Origin: Anisus vortex
Taxonomy: Eukaryota > Mollusca > Gastropoda > Planorbidae
Direction: 5' to 3'
Assembly: GCA_949126835.1 (NCBI GenBank)
Contig: OX421495.1
Coordinates: 26,457,329-26,521,328 of the forward strand
Length of the DNA stretch: 64,000 nt
Made by a program: the position numbers and the translations under genes. The notes beneath the pieces were generated by a model. The model had not been told where the DNA came from, ran no database searches, and saw nothing but the letters and a program-made list of their open reading frames with translations. This document shows, one piece after another, positions 21,545-32,974 of the stretch. The first letter of the stretch is position 1. Each line of letters opens with the position of its first letter.

Positions 21545-21760
21545 CTTAACTTAAATATTACAGACGCTCCTTCCATAAAGAAGATTACTGCGTCCTAAGC
21601 TCATATAGTGGTCTGAGTCTATCTAGTCTTGCATTTTTATTAGTATTTTAAACGATGTTAAGTTACTGGTTCTCCTGTATTTGTTCAGGCTACCCATTCT
21701 ATGTCCGGATGCCACTCGGGAAGAAAGAGTGCGTAGCCTATATGTATTTGTTCTTGCATA
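21545..21760 (-). mobile_element. LINE-T 3' fragment
   Basis: On the minus strand: S-F-F-P-S-G-I-R-T-stop-N-G-stop-P-E-Q, L-N-I-V, N-T-N-K-N-A-R-L-D, then R-T-Q-stop and the terminal GAAGGAGCGTCTGTAATATT. The stops replace Trp and Leu in the W-N-G-L motif. This is a 5'-truncated dead copy lying inverted to the next copy (22303-22506). Confidence 0.75.
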
Positions 21761-22302
21761 AGGTTTTAATTTCGGATTCAATCTACTATTTGGATGATGA
21801 CCTATAGGCTATACTCAACAATTCAAGGTGATCGAATGCAAAAGGGTGTAGGTGTACATTAAGGAACTTCTGAGATTTAGTACAAAAATGTGATTAAAAA
21901 AAATAAGATACAGAAATTATTATTTTAAAAAATATAATAATAAAGATATAGATAGAAAAAAAAAGTATGTCTAAATACAATTTAAAAACAACAACAACTC
22001 ATATACAAAAAAATAATGTTTATGCAATAAAGTGTTGTTATTTGACGGATGGTTGAGCATCGGGCTGGCCACACATTCCCATCTCTCGCCGCTGTCGCTC
22101 GTTTCGACGGATAAACTGCTTCTTTTACGAATGGGTAGATTTGGAAAGTGAGGCGCTTAGTAACCCATGAGGCCTTCATGTCCATCACGGGAAGTGTGAA
22201 TGTGTTTGTGTGTGTGTGTGGGGGGGGGGGGGGGGTGAAGAGACTGTTCCGCGTGCGTCAGCAAGCTGAGATCGCCAATGGTTTGCCATTGATTGTCGCT
22301 CT
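21761..22302. other. Spacer, possible SINE-A scrap
   Basis: GGTTGAGCATCGGGCTGGCCACACATTCCC (about 22050-22080) resembles part of the SINE-A body. A TG run and a G tract of about 16 lie at 22203-22236. No gene. Confidence 0.5.
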
Positions 22303-22506
22303 GAAAAACAAATACATATAAGTACTCTTTCTTCCCGAATGACATTCGGGCATAGAATGGGTTGCCTGAAAAAACCAGGAAAAAACAGTATTTAAACATC
22401 ATTTAAAACATTAATAAAGATGCAAAACTAGACTCGGACCACGGATGAGCGTAGGACGCAATAATCTTCTTTATAGAAGGAGCGTCTGCAATGTATAAGA
22501 TAAGAT
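22303..22506 (+). mobile_element. LINE-T 3' fragment
   Basis: Plus-strand frame reads S-F-F-P-N-D-I-R-A-stop-N-G-L-P-E-K, then Q-Y-L-N-I-I, N-I-N-K-D-A-K-L-D. The untranslated tail is GGACGCAATAATCTTCTTTA, TAGAAGGAGCGTCTG, then ATAAGATAAGAT, which suggests a short (ATAAG) tail. It lacks the reverse transcriptase and faces the copy at 21545-21760. Confidence 0.75.
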
Positions 22507-23523
22507 GAAGGCTACCTTTAGGTTTATGAATCACATAAAGGCCAATCATAATTTGCAATGTAATCATAAATGTAAAAAAACAAAACATGTAAAATGAATG
22601 CCAACTTTCATCATACTCCGACATGCCGATTAGCATTGGCGCTAATAACTGGCGTAAACATAAATCATACTTTTGTTGCTGGTGAATTCAAAGATTTGCG
22701 CATTTCTTAGAAAGAGAAGGGGGTGGAAAGGATGGGAGGAGGTGGGGGTTGACATTACAATCATGCGCTGCTGCAACACCGTTATTAACCCTTGCGTTCC
22801 CTAAGCAGTCGATGCACCAACTAACATTCGCCCATTAGAAGGCACAGAATTATGTGCCCTGAGATCCGCGCTTGCTGAGAACCTACAAATAAAAATATTT
22901 TAAAAAATCAGTTTGAGAAGGCATATTATGCGTTTGCACGTGTGTGTGTGTGTGTTCGCCCGTGACTAAGTGATACTGTTACATACATGTAACATAGACA
23001 TTAGCATCGAATTACTCATTTCAGAAAGTACATTTACTGAACAGCTGTAACCCAGAAAAATAAAAGAAATGTATTTTAAATGAACAAAATAAATTGGTTA
23101 ACGAAAGCAAGACGGAAAACTTGAAAAGCGTATAAAAAAAAACTTAGATCCCACCGATTTCCACCCAACTTATGTAGATCAACCTAAATAACAAGTAACA
23201 ACGTGTGGGTCACTCGTTCTCAGAGCATGTAAATAAAACCCTAGCATTGCTGTGTGAAAATAACTTAAAATAAACCCAGGTGGTATGATGTTCAGATATA
23301 TGTTAAATAAATAAAGTATAAAAAAAACTGTGAAATATGTTTACAAAAAAATACTCAACATGTTTACAGCCTCTAATAGATGTTGAAAAAAAAACTTTGA
23401 TTTTCACACAACTTTGGTAAGTCAAAGACAAACAAACTCACCCCCCCCCCCCCTTTGCCACACTCTGAAGGCCCCCCTTCTCTATGTCGCCTATTACAAG
23501 CATGTTCTATTGGGGTCAAAGGT
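22507..23523. other. AT-rich non-coding sequence
   Basis: Holds a short TG run near 22940 and a poly-C tract near 23441. No gene or element recognised. Confidence 0.5.
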
Positions 23524-23812
23524 TTCTACTCATACTCTGCATACGACATCAGATACACCTTCTACACATACTCTGCATACGACATCAGATACATTTTCTA
23601 CACATACTCTGCATCAGATAAACTTTCTACACATACTCTGCATACGACATCAGATACACTTTCTACACATACCCTGCATACGACATGAGATACACCTTCT
23701 ACTCTTCTACACATACCCTGCATACGACATCAGATAAACTTTCTACACATACTCTGCATACGACATCAGATACACTTTCTACACATACCCTGCATACGAC
23801 ATCAGATAAACA
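23524..23812. repeat. 36-bp minisatellite, about 8 units
   Basis: Unit CTACACATACTCTGCATACG then ACATCAGATACACTTT. Some units lack a block (for example near 23610) and variants CTCTGC/CCCTGC alternate. Confidence 0.92.
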
Positions 23813-24061
23813 CTAAACTATCATTAATAATTGGCGTCATGTTAAATTAAAAGTAGTCACTTTCCAACACGACTATCAGGGGTCAGCCATATATTATTAC
23901 TGAGGGGAAGGGCGTCTGGAATTTCGAAGATTTTTAGTACAGATGCGTATGCTACATGGAGAAAGGGAAGGGGGGTCTTGACTGAATGTTTACATAAGCA
24001 CAAATCGAAATATAGCTTACGTAAATAAAGAAACCAATTTATATATATATAGAGAGAGAAC

Positions 24062-24107
<46 letters not shown>

Positions 24108-24151
24108 AATAGCGACTTTGAGGCGCTGCATACCATATTATATTGACAATG
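23813..24151. other. Spacer with (AG)n
   Basis: (AG)n at about 24050-24103; otherwise nothing recognised. Confidence 0.6.
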
Positions 24152-24389
24152 ACATTATAGTCCAACATTATAGTCCAACATTATAGTCCAACATTATAGT
24201 CCAACATTATAGTCCAACATTATAGTCCAACATTATAGTCCAACATTATAGTCCAACATTATAGTCCAACATTATAGTCCAACATTATAGTCCAACATTA
24301 TAGTCCAACATTATAGTCCAACATTATAGTCCAACATTATAGTCCAACATTATAGTCCAACATTATAGTCCAACATTATAGTCCAACAT
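24152..24389. repeat. 13-bp tandem repeat, 18 units
   Basis: Unit CATTATAGTCCAA, essentially identical in every copy, which suggests recent expansion or strong homogenisation. Confidence 0.97.
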
Positions 24390-24765
24390 TCAGGTCAATT
24401 TGAATCCACACACCGGGCCTCGTTAATTTCTTGTTACCAATCTATAGGACGACAGATAACTTCCAGACACCGGACGCACAATGAACTCAATAACATGGAC
24501 ACACTGACCTCAACACGCGTCCGACACCCTGGTGAGGGACTGTGGTCGTTATTCCACTGTTGGTACTAGAGGTCGGGTGAGTGGAAGGGGTAGGGGAGTT
24601 GAATATGGGGGAATCTTTCATTTGCTACATGTCTGTACGATAAGGAGGAGGGTGGGGGGCAGTGGGTTGATACCGCTGATCGGAAGTCACACATGGTGAG
24701 CGATGATTCGTTGAGAAATACAGCAATAACTATAGAAACGTCCTGATACTTTAACAATCAGCTGA
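24390..24765. other. Unique spacer
   Basis: Nothing recognised; a minus-strand frame here has no known motif. Confidence 0.5.
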
Positions 24766-24836
24766 TTCTGTGTGAGGGTGTTGGTGTTAGGGATGTTGGT
24801 GTTAGGGAGGTTGGTGTTAGGGAGGTTGGTGTTAGT
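24766..24836. repeat. 15-bp tandem repeat, 4 units
   Basis: Unit GTTGGTGTTAGGGAG. It contains TTAGGG, but at 15-bp spacing, so it is not telomeric. Confidence 0.9.
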
Positions 24837-24941
24837 GGTCAATGTTGCTGAATAGTTTGGCCACATACAGGTACGAGTGGAAGAATTTCGTTGAAGCATT
24901 ATTATGCCACGGAGAGCAACACATCATCAATGGAAAAACAA

Positions 24942-25260
24942 GAGTCAGCTGTTGTAACTTATCTTATACATTACAGACGCTCCTTCTATAAAGAAGATTA
25001 TTGCGTCCTACGTGACAAGGGACATAGCAATACAAAGAGTCAGCTGTTGTAACAAGGGACATAGCAATACAAAGAGTCAGCTGTTGTAACAAGGGACATA
25101 GCAATACAAAGAGTTAGCTGTTGTAACAAGGGACATAGCAATACAAAGAGTCAGCTGTTGTAACAAGGGACATAGCAATACAAAGAGTCAGCTGTTGTAA
25201 CAAGGGACATAGCAATACAAAGAGTCAGCTGTTGTAACAAGGGACATAGCAATACAAAGA
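24942..25260. repeat. 37-bp minisatellite, 7 units, first one interrupted
   Basis: Unit GAGTCAGCTGTTGTAACAAG then GGACATAGCAATACAAA. The first unit is split by a 58-bp LINE-T tail (24958-25015). Removing the insert leaves almost exactly seven units. Only unit 1 carries it, so the insertion did not spread with the array. Confidence 0.95.
24958..25015 (-). mobile_element. 58-bp LINE-T tail insertion
   Basis: The minus strand reads CGTAGGACGCAATAATCTTC, TTTATAGAAGGAGCG, TCTGTAATGTATAAGATAAG, the last 55 or so bases of the LINE-T family. The surrounding minisatellite units give the target sequence exactly. The 3' end is the family's normal end and the 5' end is cut short, as in 5'-truncated LINE insertions. 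A possible 4-bp duplication (TAAC/TGAC) is too short to trust. Confidence 0.8.
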
Positions 25261-25940
25261 AGCGGCTGTTAGTCTTTATAGAGTATGGAGGCCAGTGGCA
25301 ACAACGGTTCTCAGAATACGATACATTACGTTTGATTATTTCTAAAGGTTACACTCCTGAACCTGTGGCAATACCCTAACCCGAAGTATTTAGAAATCCC
25401 TAATCTCATATCAAGGAGACGCCCCTGGATAAACTAAGGACGATTGCGCCCAATGCCTGGTTACCACACATATTCAGAATGGATTTGCTCCTTAAGGAAA
25501 GTGTATACATTGTGCAACTGTACAAGAAGGTTTACCTATTGCGTTGTTACGTGTAAATTTATACCATTATTTTCACCCTCTCACGTTAGATCTGTTTTCA
25601 TGTACTTTCGTCAAATCCACTTTCGTCACATCTAAAAATAAAACAATGTTTTTCTTCACTCTTCTCGAGACGTTTGCGTCATGCTGTATATCTAAATATG
25701 TATGACGTCAGGCTGTATATCTAAATATAAATATAGATGCTGTCTGTGGAGATCGTCTATCTATTCATGTCACGCAGGGATGCTAGAATTCTATTTCAGA
25801 CAAATTTATGATTCAGAAACTGTTTTTTTTTTTAAACTTTAATTAATAACAAATACATCTATTTAACTTAATGAGCGACGTTGTAAGTTTTTAAACCACA
25901 GAAAGAGTTAGACGGACAAGCTTAGCAGTCCAATAGTAAA
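25261..25940. other. Unique-looking sequence
   Basis: A 63-codon frame at 25444-25635 has no recognisable motif. Short direct repeat GCTGTATATCTAAATAT near 25685-25725. Otherwise nothing. Confidence 0.5.
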
Positions 25941-26215
25941 CTAAATTACCTTTCGGACCAAACTGATCATAGGGCCGGTGAAACAGAGTTTACCAGTTTC
26001 TATGGCCACCGTATACTAGGTGATTGTGTGGCCAGCACAATGCACAGCCGCCTTTACTTTACCACAACTAAAGTCAGGTACCTATCAGAGCTGGGTAGAT
26101 GTCAGGGACATCCTCAAGGACCGGGAAAAAATCCTAGCTTTCACAAGGATTCGAACCCAGGACCTTCGGTACGCTAGTCAAACGCGCTGTCGCTCGACCA
26201 CTATGCTCCATATGG
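25941..26215 (-). mobile_element. SINE-A, near full length
   Basis: Reverse complement of the copy at 58833-59113. B-box region GGGTTCGAATCC lies at about 26158-26145, with the A-box region near 26200. The body (CCAGCTCTGATAGGTACC, CTGTGCATTGTGCTGGCCAC) and the 3' portion ending at GGTCCGAAAGG are present. Head divergence suggests an old copy. Confidence 0.85.
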
Positions 26216-26299
26216 CTAAGCAATTACACTAACACTTCAAACGAAAATACTTTCATTCTGGACAGTTAAAGAAAAACCTATTTCTTACACGTGTTGGTG

Positions 26300-26510
26300 C
26301 TCTCGGCAAGTAATGCAGAGTTCACAAGCTTCCGTGGCCACAACATACAAGGGGATTGTGTGACAAGCACAAAACCCTTCCGTTTCCAACTAATGTTTGG
26401 TACTCATCAGATTTAGGAGACCCGTGTACAAATTCTGATTTTTTTTAACAGGGATTCAAACCCGATACTTTCCTAGTGGCTATTCGATGCGCTATCCAAG
26501 AACCACAGTA
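26300..26510 (-). mobile_element. SINE-A, degenerate copy
   Basis: Same order of blocks as the preceding copy, but more diverged: CCGTGGCCACAACATACAAG, GATTGTGTGACAAGCACAA, TTTGGTACTCATCAGATTTAG, then a B-box remnant GGATTCAAACCCGA. Two SINE-A copies thus lie head-to-tail about 85 bp apart, both on the minus strand. Confidence 0.75.
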
Positions 26511-27013
26511 TCCAATATTTATATACACTTCTAAACACCTTAGGAAAAAAAAAGCTGGCCTTTAAATGGACCACACAATTTTAATTCCGCTAAATCGAAA
26601 TCCGTTGTATAGCGAGGATGTAAAGCCCGACAATGCTTACAAACGTCTCAGAAACGAACACATGCCTGCAACTAATCACTTACTGAAATATGGCTATCGA
26701 ACTAGTTATGGGCTAAAGTTAGTTATAACTAAGTGTAATTACCATTGATTTAATACAAGTGTACGTGTGTTTAAAATGTATTTGTTGGTAGGAAATATGA
26801 CTATTATTTTGAAATGTCATCAGCTATTTATAGTCTAAAAATAGCTCTAGATCGTGCATTCAATGAATCCATTTATTCAAATGTTTATTATAAATAAAAT
26901 GTCGATAACATAAAATGCTAACAAAACGAGGAGGGGAAAAGAAAACGCGATTTCGATCTCTAAAGTCAACTTCATAATTCTCCTTAATATAGCGTAATGC
27001 ATTATTCATTCTT
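26511..27013. other. Unique-looking sequence
   Basis: A 60-codon ATG frame at 26566-26748 has ordinary amino-acid composition but no motif I recognise; it is too short to call. Otherwise AT-rich. Confidence 0.4.
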
Positions 27014-27100
27014 TCTCTATTAAGTATGCTGAACACACACCGACACACACACACACACACCGACACACACACACACACACCGACACACACACACACACTG
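27014..27100. repeat. (AC)n with CCGA interruptions
   Basis: Three (AC) blocks each ended by CCGAC, a small higher-order pattern. Confidence 0.9.
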
Positions 27101-28983
27101 ATACAGTGTGGCCCAAGAGTTATTCCGTCATGTGTCGACACTTCTTGTTTCAAATAAATACAAGTGCCACTTCCATCTATTCGGGTCAGTGACACTTGTC
27201 AATCAATTCCCACGGTTCATCAATCAATTAGCACGACGGCATTCAATAGCCCCTCCCCCCCCTCTCCACACACCCCAGCCCCCTCGCTTCATTTTGTTGC
27301 CACCCTCACTTACCACTCAATTCTGTAACATCCCCTCCCTCCCTCTCCGCCACACATTACCCCCCTTACTTCCCCCGTCCACCCAACTAGCTCATCAATT
27401 CTCTTTTGGCTTCTGTCTTTCATCATTCCATGGAAAAAGGGGGGGGGGGGGATAGAATAAGAATAAAAATACAGAGAGGGTAAGGGAGTGAAGATACGAG
27501 CCGTTCACCAGGGGCCGTAAACAAGGCCTCGCACTTCTTCTCTTCTTGTTCTTATTAATCTAGACAACAGTTATGTTCTCCTGATTCCAAGAAGGGCCGA
27601 AGACAACTTGCAGCCTACATCTATTACAGGATCTATTTATAGATCAGAAGTACGGGGATGAGGGAGGGACCCATCTCATCAGAAGAACATTGAAGAAATC
27701 CAAAAGTTCCTTCATTCTTGGACTGGGCCGAGCCGCTGGTATGAAATATTTATCTATCTCCTGAGGTCAATGACCCGGGCTTCAAGTCTACATGCCTGCA
27801 GTAGTCTAAAAATAGATACACAGAAGCCAATCCAAATTTGCCGAGATCAAATCTATAAACTTCATCCCGTAAAACTAACATTCTCTTTCGTAGAGTCTAT
27901 ATTTCATGGAGAAAAAATCAAGTTATTTTTCAACCTCTTTCGTTGTAATAAAAATAGTAGGCCTACACGTTTTGATACAGTTTTTTTTTTCTTAATTATC
28001 ATTGTATTGCATATTCTGATTTTTAGAAAGGTCTTGCATTATAAAAATCATTCAGAAAGTTGTAGAAATTTCATTACACAAACTAATTATAATTTTTGAA
28101 TGTCAAGACGTTACATGTTACCCATGAAGGGAGATGATTTCCAGATGTTTACAATGAAATGTGTTGATTCCAACAGTTTGCCGAAAGATGATTAGCATAT
28201 ATAAATTATTTGTTCCACAAATATATTAAAAGATGATTATGTCAAGCTGTTTAAATCTCAATAAAAACCAGTTTTTAAACAACGGCCATGCTTTTTTTTA
28301 AAAAGTAGATGATAATTGAACTGCATGATATGAGACTTTGTTTTTCTGTAGTTTGACTAAAGAAAATCAATGACAACAGAATTCAAACAATCAACACAAT
28401 AACTCAAACAAACAGTCATTTTGTTTTGTGCTATTTTTTTAAATAAATATTACAACAAATTATTTTTGATCAATTAGTCCAAAGAGAAAATACACTTTTC
28501 TTGTCTAACTATGAGAATGAGGAGAAGGCCGGTGTGGTTTGTGGTTTAAATCCACTACAATATGTTTACATCTAGGACAGATAAAGCTAACAGATAAGGA
28601 GAAACAATCAACTGTTATTGCCAGTGGCACAATGGAGATAAGCCATGTTTACACACGTGACCACACGATACTATTTATAGCCACAAGAATTTCTAGGATA
28701 TCTTTCGCACACTAGGACCTTTGTTCTCTTATATAAGTGTGGACATGCTAAAATATAAAGGTTTTTTTTTTTTCTGTTATGTACTAAGAATCCTTTTAAT
28801 TATAACAATTAGATAAATAGATGTATGTTTATTTCCAGATGCGTAGCACGACCCGGTGGGGTGGGGACATTTTGTGTATGTGGCAAGATCTAAAGATTTT
28901 CAAATGTATATAATTGTAATTTTTCAGACAGAAGGGACTAGATATGGCTAAATTTAAAAAAAAACTCATGTAACATCTGGAGC
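27101..28983. other. Non-coding, about 1.9 kb
   Basis: C-rich stretch about 27250-27400, poly-G near 27437, then AT-rich sequence. Frames at 27108-27455 and 27770-28099 have biased composition and no motifs. No gene called. Confidence 0.5.
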
Positions 28984-28991
28984 GTCTAGAC

Positions 28992-29152
28992 AAGGGGTTG
29001 GCAACCCACGGCGCGCAGACGGATTTTCAATGTCACGCGGATTTAGGCCTTAAATTTAGTGCTTCAGCTGGATGACTTTTAGGCTGTTGGCACGCTGAAT
29101 GAATTAGAAATCAAAGTTTGGCACATTATTATCAAAAGGTTGCCAACCCCTG
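28992..29152. mobile_element. hAT-1 MITE, 161 bp
   Basis: Ends AAGGGGTTGGCAACCC and GGTTGCCAACCCCTG are inverted. Flanks are identical 8-mers GTCTAGAC (28984-28991 and 29153-29160). The right half (GCTGTTGGCACGCTGAATGA, TATCAAAAGGTTGCC) matches the right ends of the long hAT-1 copies, so this is an internal-deletion derivative. Non-coding. Confidence 0.92.
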
Positions 29153-29160
29153 GTCTAGAC

Positions 29161-29449
29161 TTTTGCGAAGAATCTTCTGTAGAGAAGGACAGTTTGCAGT
29201 CGTGAAGATTTCTCGATCACAGTATTTCCCACCAAAACACCGGGTCGCGAGCCGGTACCGGGCCAACGAAAGCAAACTTACCGGGTTGCAGTAAGTAGTA
29301 GAGTTAAAAATGAAGTTCAGAGTTCAGACTAATGGTGGTGGACATGTAACTGTGTAGTTCACTTCCAGTTGGCCTTTTGCTGAGATTGGAACTTGAATTT
29401 AGGTAAAAGACTAACAAGGGAGGTCGATTGACTAGAAATTGATTTGGAA
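29161..29449. other. Unique spacer
   Basis: Nothing recognised. Confidence 0.5.
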
Positions 29450-29572
29450 ATGTATAATATATGCTATAGAAAATTATTGCGTCCTACGCTTATCCTTGGT
29501 TTGAGTCTAGTTTTGTATTTTGAATTTTGATTAGTGTTTTTAATGATCACCTTCAACTATCCCATTTTTTCG
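29450..29572 (-). mobile_element. LINE-T tail joined to a LINE C-terminus
   Basis: The minus strand contains CAAAACTAGACTCAAACC, GATAAGCGTAGGACGCAATA, matching the 3' part of LINE-T. It follows directly after the coding fragment at 29573-29742. The extreme 3' end (GAAGGAGCG...) is eroded. Confidence 0.7.
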
Positions 29573-29742
29573 ACTGTATGCCACTCGTCTCGGTCCAGCG
29601 CTGCCCTCTGGGACTCCGCAAGAGGCACGCCAATCTACTCCTTGATGTCATCATCCCATCGTCTTATCTGCCTGCCTCTCTTTCTTCAACCCTGCACTGT
29701 GCCCTGCTGGGTGGTTCTCGCCAGGCCTTTGAATCTTGCCAC
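29573..29742 (-). pseudogene. LINE ORF2 C-terminal fragment, two stops
   Basis: The minus strand reads L-A-R-T-T-Q-Q-G-T-V-Q-G-stop-R-K-R-G-R-Q, then R-R-W-D-D-D-I-K-E-stop-I-G, then A-L-D-R-D-E-W. The pattern QGTVQG-R--GRQ---W-DDI-EW---------A-DR--W is the usual C-terminal tail of RTE/CR1-like ORF2 proteins. The stops fall where Arg or Trp is expected (one C-to-T or G-to-A change each). Related in type to, but clearly different from, the fragment at 4222-4386. No polymerase domain remains. Confidence 0.8.
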
Positions 29743-30867
29743 ATTTATTTTATTTTAATGATACCTTATCTTATCTGTTATTATTTGAGTTGTATAGACC
29801 CATATATATGCCATTGAACAAAAGTAAAGGGTTCATAAAGTACACGTTAAACAATAACCAGATAATAACAGTTGGGGAAATACTATTTAATATGAATACC
29901 TACACATGTCTCTCCTTCCCCCGCTCGTTTGATTTTCTCCCTCAACTCCGCCATTACATACCATGCTTCAGAAGTCAATCAAACGATAGTTTTTTATTAT
30001 GCCTATCCTCGCAAAACTTAAAACCGTATAATTATTTGCGGTGTGAAAGTTATGGAACCCTGTTCAAATAGAGTAAGTATCAAATCCTCACACTGTATAT
30101 AGTCTATCTATGCTTCATTACATTAGTTCTAGTAAAGCTCTATTCGTGCATGCATTTTTTTTTTTTACATTTCTTGTGTGTATGTGAAAATTGTTTCTTA
30201 TAAACAAACTTACCCAGGAAAGAATAGCGAACCAGGAGAGAGAGAGAGAGAGAGCGAGTCAGCGAGAGAAAGAGAGAGCGAGAGAAAGAAAGAGAGAGAT
30301 TGAAAGAGAAAGATAATAAGTCCCTTGTCACGTGGAGGCTAACCCTATTTGAAGAACTTCCGGGTCACTGGTGGGTTTGAAAAGTTGGATTAAGTTTCCT
30401 GTCTATAGAAAAATGTAATTAGTAAATTTACACTTGGATAGAAAGTTTCTGCTTTTCTTACGAACAATTTCTTTCAAGCATTTCTTTTATTTTGCTGCTG
30501 GTAATTTTCTTCTCGTGGAAAACGTGTGTGAAATTATTTTCACAGTCATATTTATAGTTGTTTTTTACACATTTCATTTTGTAAATATTTTTTTTAACAA
30601 TAGTTCAAAAAAAGAGAAGGACTAAGATCAAATTTAATAATGTTAAATGGTCCCCAGTATAATATACTTCTTCTTATTCATTGTACAGTGGAAACCCCGT
30701 TAGACCCAAGGGAAAAGTCCACAATTTAAAGGAAATAAGATCGCCAATACTCTGGGATCAAAAAGTGTGCATTACTTCTTGTAAATATTTTATAACATAC
30801 AAGCAAGAGTTATAAGCTGATGGCGGACTTTCATTGGAGATATCTAGTCCAACCTTTCAGTTAGAAA
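29743..30867. other. Non-coding with GA-rich stretch
   Basis: GA-rich at 30235-30310. A 111-codon frame at 29736-30071 shows no motif or signal that I recognise. Confidence 0.45.
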
Positions 30868-30920
30868 ATACAAAGACGCAATAATCTTCTGTATGAAAGC
30901 AGCGTTTATAACATATTATG
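30868..30920 (+). mobile_element. LINE-T tail, short
   Basis: AAAGACGCAATAATCTTCTG, then GAAAGCAGCGTTTATAACAT, a diverged copy of the last 50 bp of LINE-T. Confidence 0.6.
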
Positions 30921-31325
30921 ACATGAGAATAATGGATATGGAAATATTTATGAAAACGAGAACTTTACTACGGGATTATTACTAAGGATGGAATTTTCTA
31001 AGTATATTTCTAGTTTCATTTACAATTGGGGTTTGTTAAATTATCAATAAAACTTTTCATGACGTTAGAAAACAGCTGAATACAAATGTAATTCGTTGGG
31101 GGAAAAAATTACAAGTAAATCTGAGTGTTAAAATTGTAATGAAGACAAATTGATTTTATTTCTGGCGTATTGCTTGAAAAAAGTTGACATTTAATCATGT
31201 CATATGACATTAAGTAATAGTTTGTGGCTTGGCTTTCTACACATTCGCTGTCGAGTTCAACATCAAGACAGATTCATGACGTTCGTGTGTATTTTCATCT
31301 AATGTAAACAAATGGTGCGCGATGG
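30921..31325. other. AT-rich spacer
   Basis: Nothing recognised. Confidence 0.5.
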
Positions 31326-31905
31326 TTAATCACCATCATAATTGCCATCATCACCATCATAATTGCCATCATCACCATCATAATTGCCATCATCATTATC
31401 ATTATTGCCATCATCATTATCATAATTGCCATCATCATTATCATTATTGCCATCATCATTATCATTATTGCCATCGTCATTATCATTATTGCCATCATCA
31501 TTATCATTATTGCCATCGTCATTATCATTATTGCCATCATCATTATCATTATTGCCATCGTCATTATCATTATTGCCATCATAACCATCATAATTGCCAT
31601 CATCATTATCATTATTGCCATCATCATTATCATTATTGCCATCATCATCATCATTATTGCCATCGTCATTATCATTATTGCCATCATCATTATCATTATT
31701 GCCATCGTCATTATCATTGCTGCCATCATCATTATCATTATTGCCATCATCATTATCATTATTTCCATCATCATTATCATTATTGCCATCACCACTATCA
31801 TTATTGCCATCGTCATTAATATTATCCTCTTATCGTTATCATCATCATTATGGTCGTTATTATTATCGTGGTCATCATTATTATTATAGTCATCATCATT
31901 ATCGT
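31326..31905. repeat. 21-bp ATC-rich satellite, about 24 units
   Basis: Unit GCCATCATCATTATCATTATT. Because 21 is divisible by three, several frames stay open: His/Tyr-rich or Leu/Ser/Pro-rich on plus, Met/Ile-rich on minus. These are repeat artefacts. GTC/ATC variants alternate in a regular two-unit pattern in the middle. Confidence 0.95.
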
Positions 31906-31999
31906 CTGAATTCCAACAAAAGTAAAGTAAGGGCCTTCTTCGTCAGACTGATTCGACCTATAAAGCCTTTGAATCAGCTTTCACAACTTTCCAAGGCGA

Positions 32000-32190
32000 A
32001 AGCATGCTAAGGGATAGTTTGGCCAGCAAAATGCCAAGGTACCTTTTATTTGCGCCAACTATTGTCCGGTAACCACTCGAGCAGGTACATTCAGAGACAC
32101 CCTCCAGACCTGGTAACAAATCCTAGCCTTCACCAGGATTCGAACTGTGGTACGCTAGCCCAGTGCGCTGCCACTAGGCCAGCGTGTCCT
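32000..32190 (-). mobile_element. SINE-A copy
   Basis: Order on the minus strand: tRNA-like head with B box (ATTCGAATCCTGG... near 32140), AAGGCTAGGATTTG, GTCTGGAGGGTGTC, then GGTACCTTGGCATTTTGCTGG. The 3' end is missing. Confidence 0.75.
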
Positions 32191-32974
32191 CTTGTTCTAA
32201 AGAACATGATACGCAATATCTGAAAGTGTGCATTTCACTTGTTCTAGTCTGTAGTTCTAGGAACATGTCTTGCCTCAGTCTATTATGTCATGTCATTCAA
32301 TCTATACAATTATTTATTTACATTTTTTTTTGGGGGGGGGGGGGGGTTCTGACTGGGCACTTGTACTCCGCGGCATGACAATGTTTATTACTCAAAGACA
32401 AACGATTGTGGCATAATATAACCTAATGACAAAGACCACGCTGTTGTTTCTCTGATAACATAGTCTTTAACCATTGCTAGGGAACAATTGTATAACCAGA
32501 TGCTTGGGTTGAAAGTTCAAAACTTTCCTTCACATTGACTTTCTATCACCTAACCCTTGACCCGTAACCCTGTAAGTGGGTCGTTGGGACACCAGCTCAC
32601 ACTGTAGCGCAGTACTATTCTCACCCGCTGTAAAAAGTCGATGAGTATCATCGCCCTACTTATTAAAGGAACACGAGATAGACCTTTGATGACTTATGTT
32701 CAAGGTCTTCCAGCCTACAAGAGAAGAACTGTAATTGTTGTACGTCTTGTCAATAGTAACAATACCCTAGATGTAAAATTACTAAAATACAGATAACTAC
32801 ATAGTCTCCTGTGTATCACGCGTTAAATATGAAATACTGTCTAGTAAATAAATATTGAAGACAGTATAAAATAATTATTTTAATAAATGTGTATTTTTTA
32901 ATTTGGCGCGGGGTGGGGGGATACATTGATTTGGAAACATGGATAGTGTATATATATTGTGAACTATATGCGAT
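32191..32974. other. Non-coding with poly-G
   Basis: G tract at about 32330-32346. No gene seen. Confidence 0.5.

Noticed and set aside
24766..24836. TTAGGG motifs suggesting telomeric DNA
   Set aside because: TTAGGG is spaced every 15 bp within GTTGGTGTTAGGGAG and is not a tandem hexamer.
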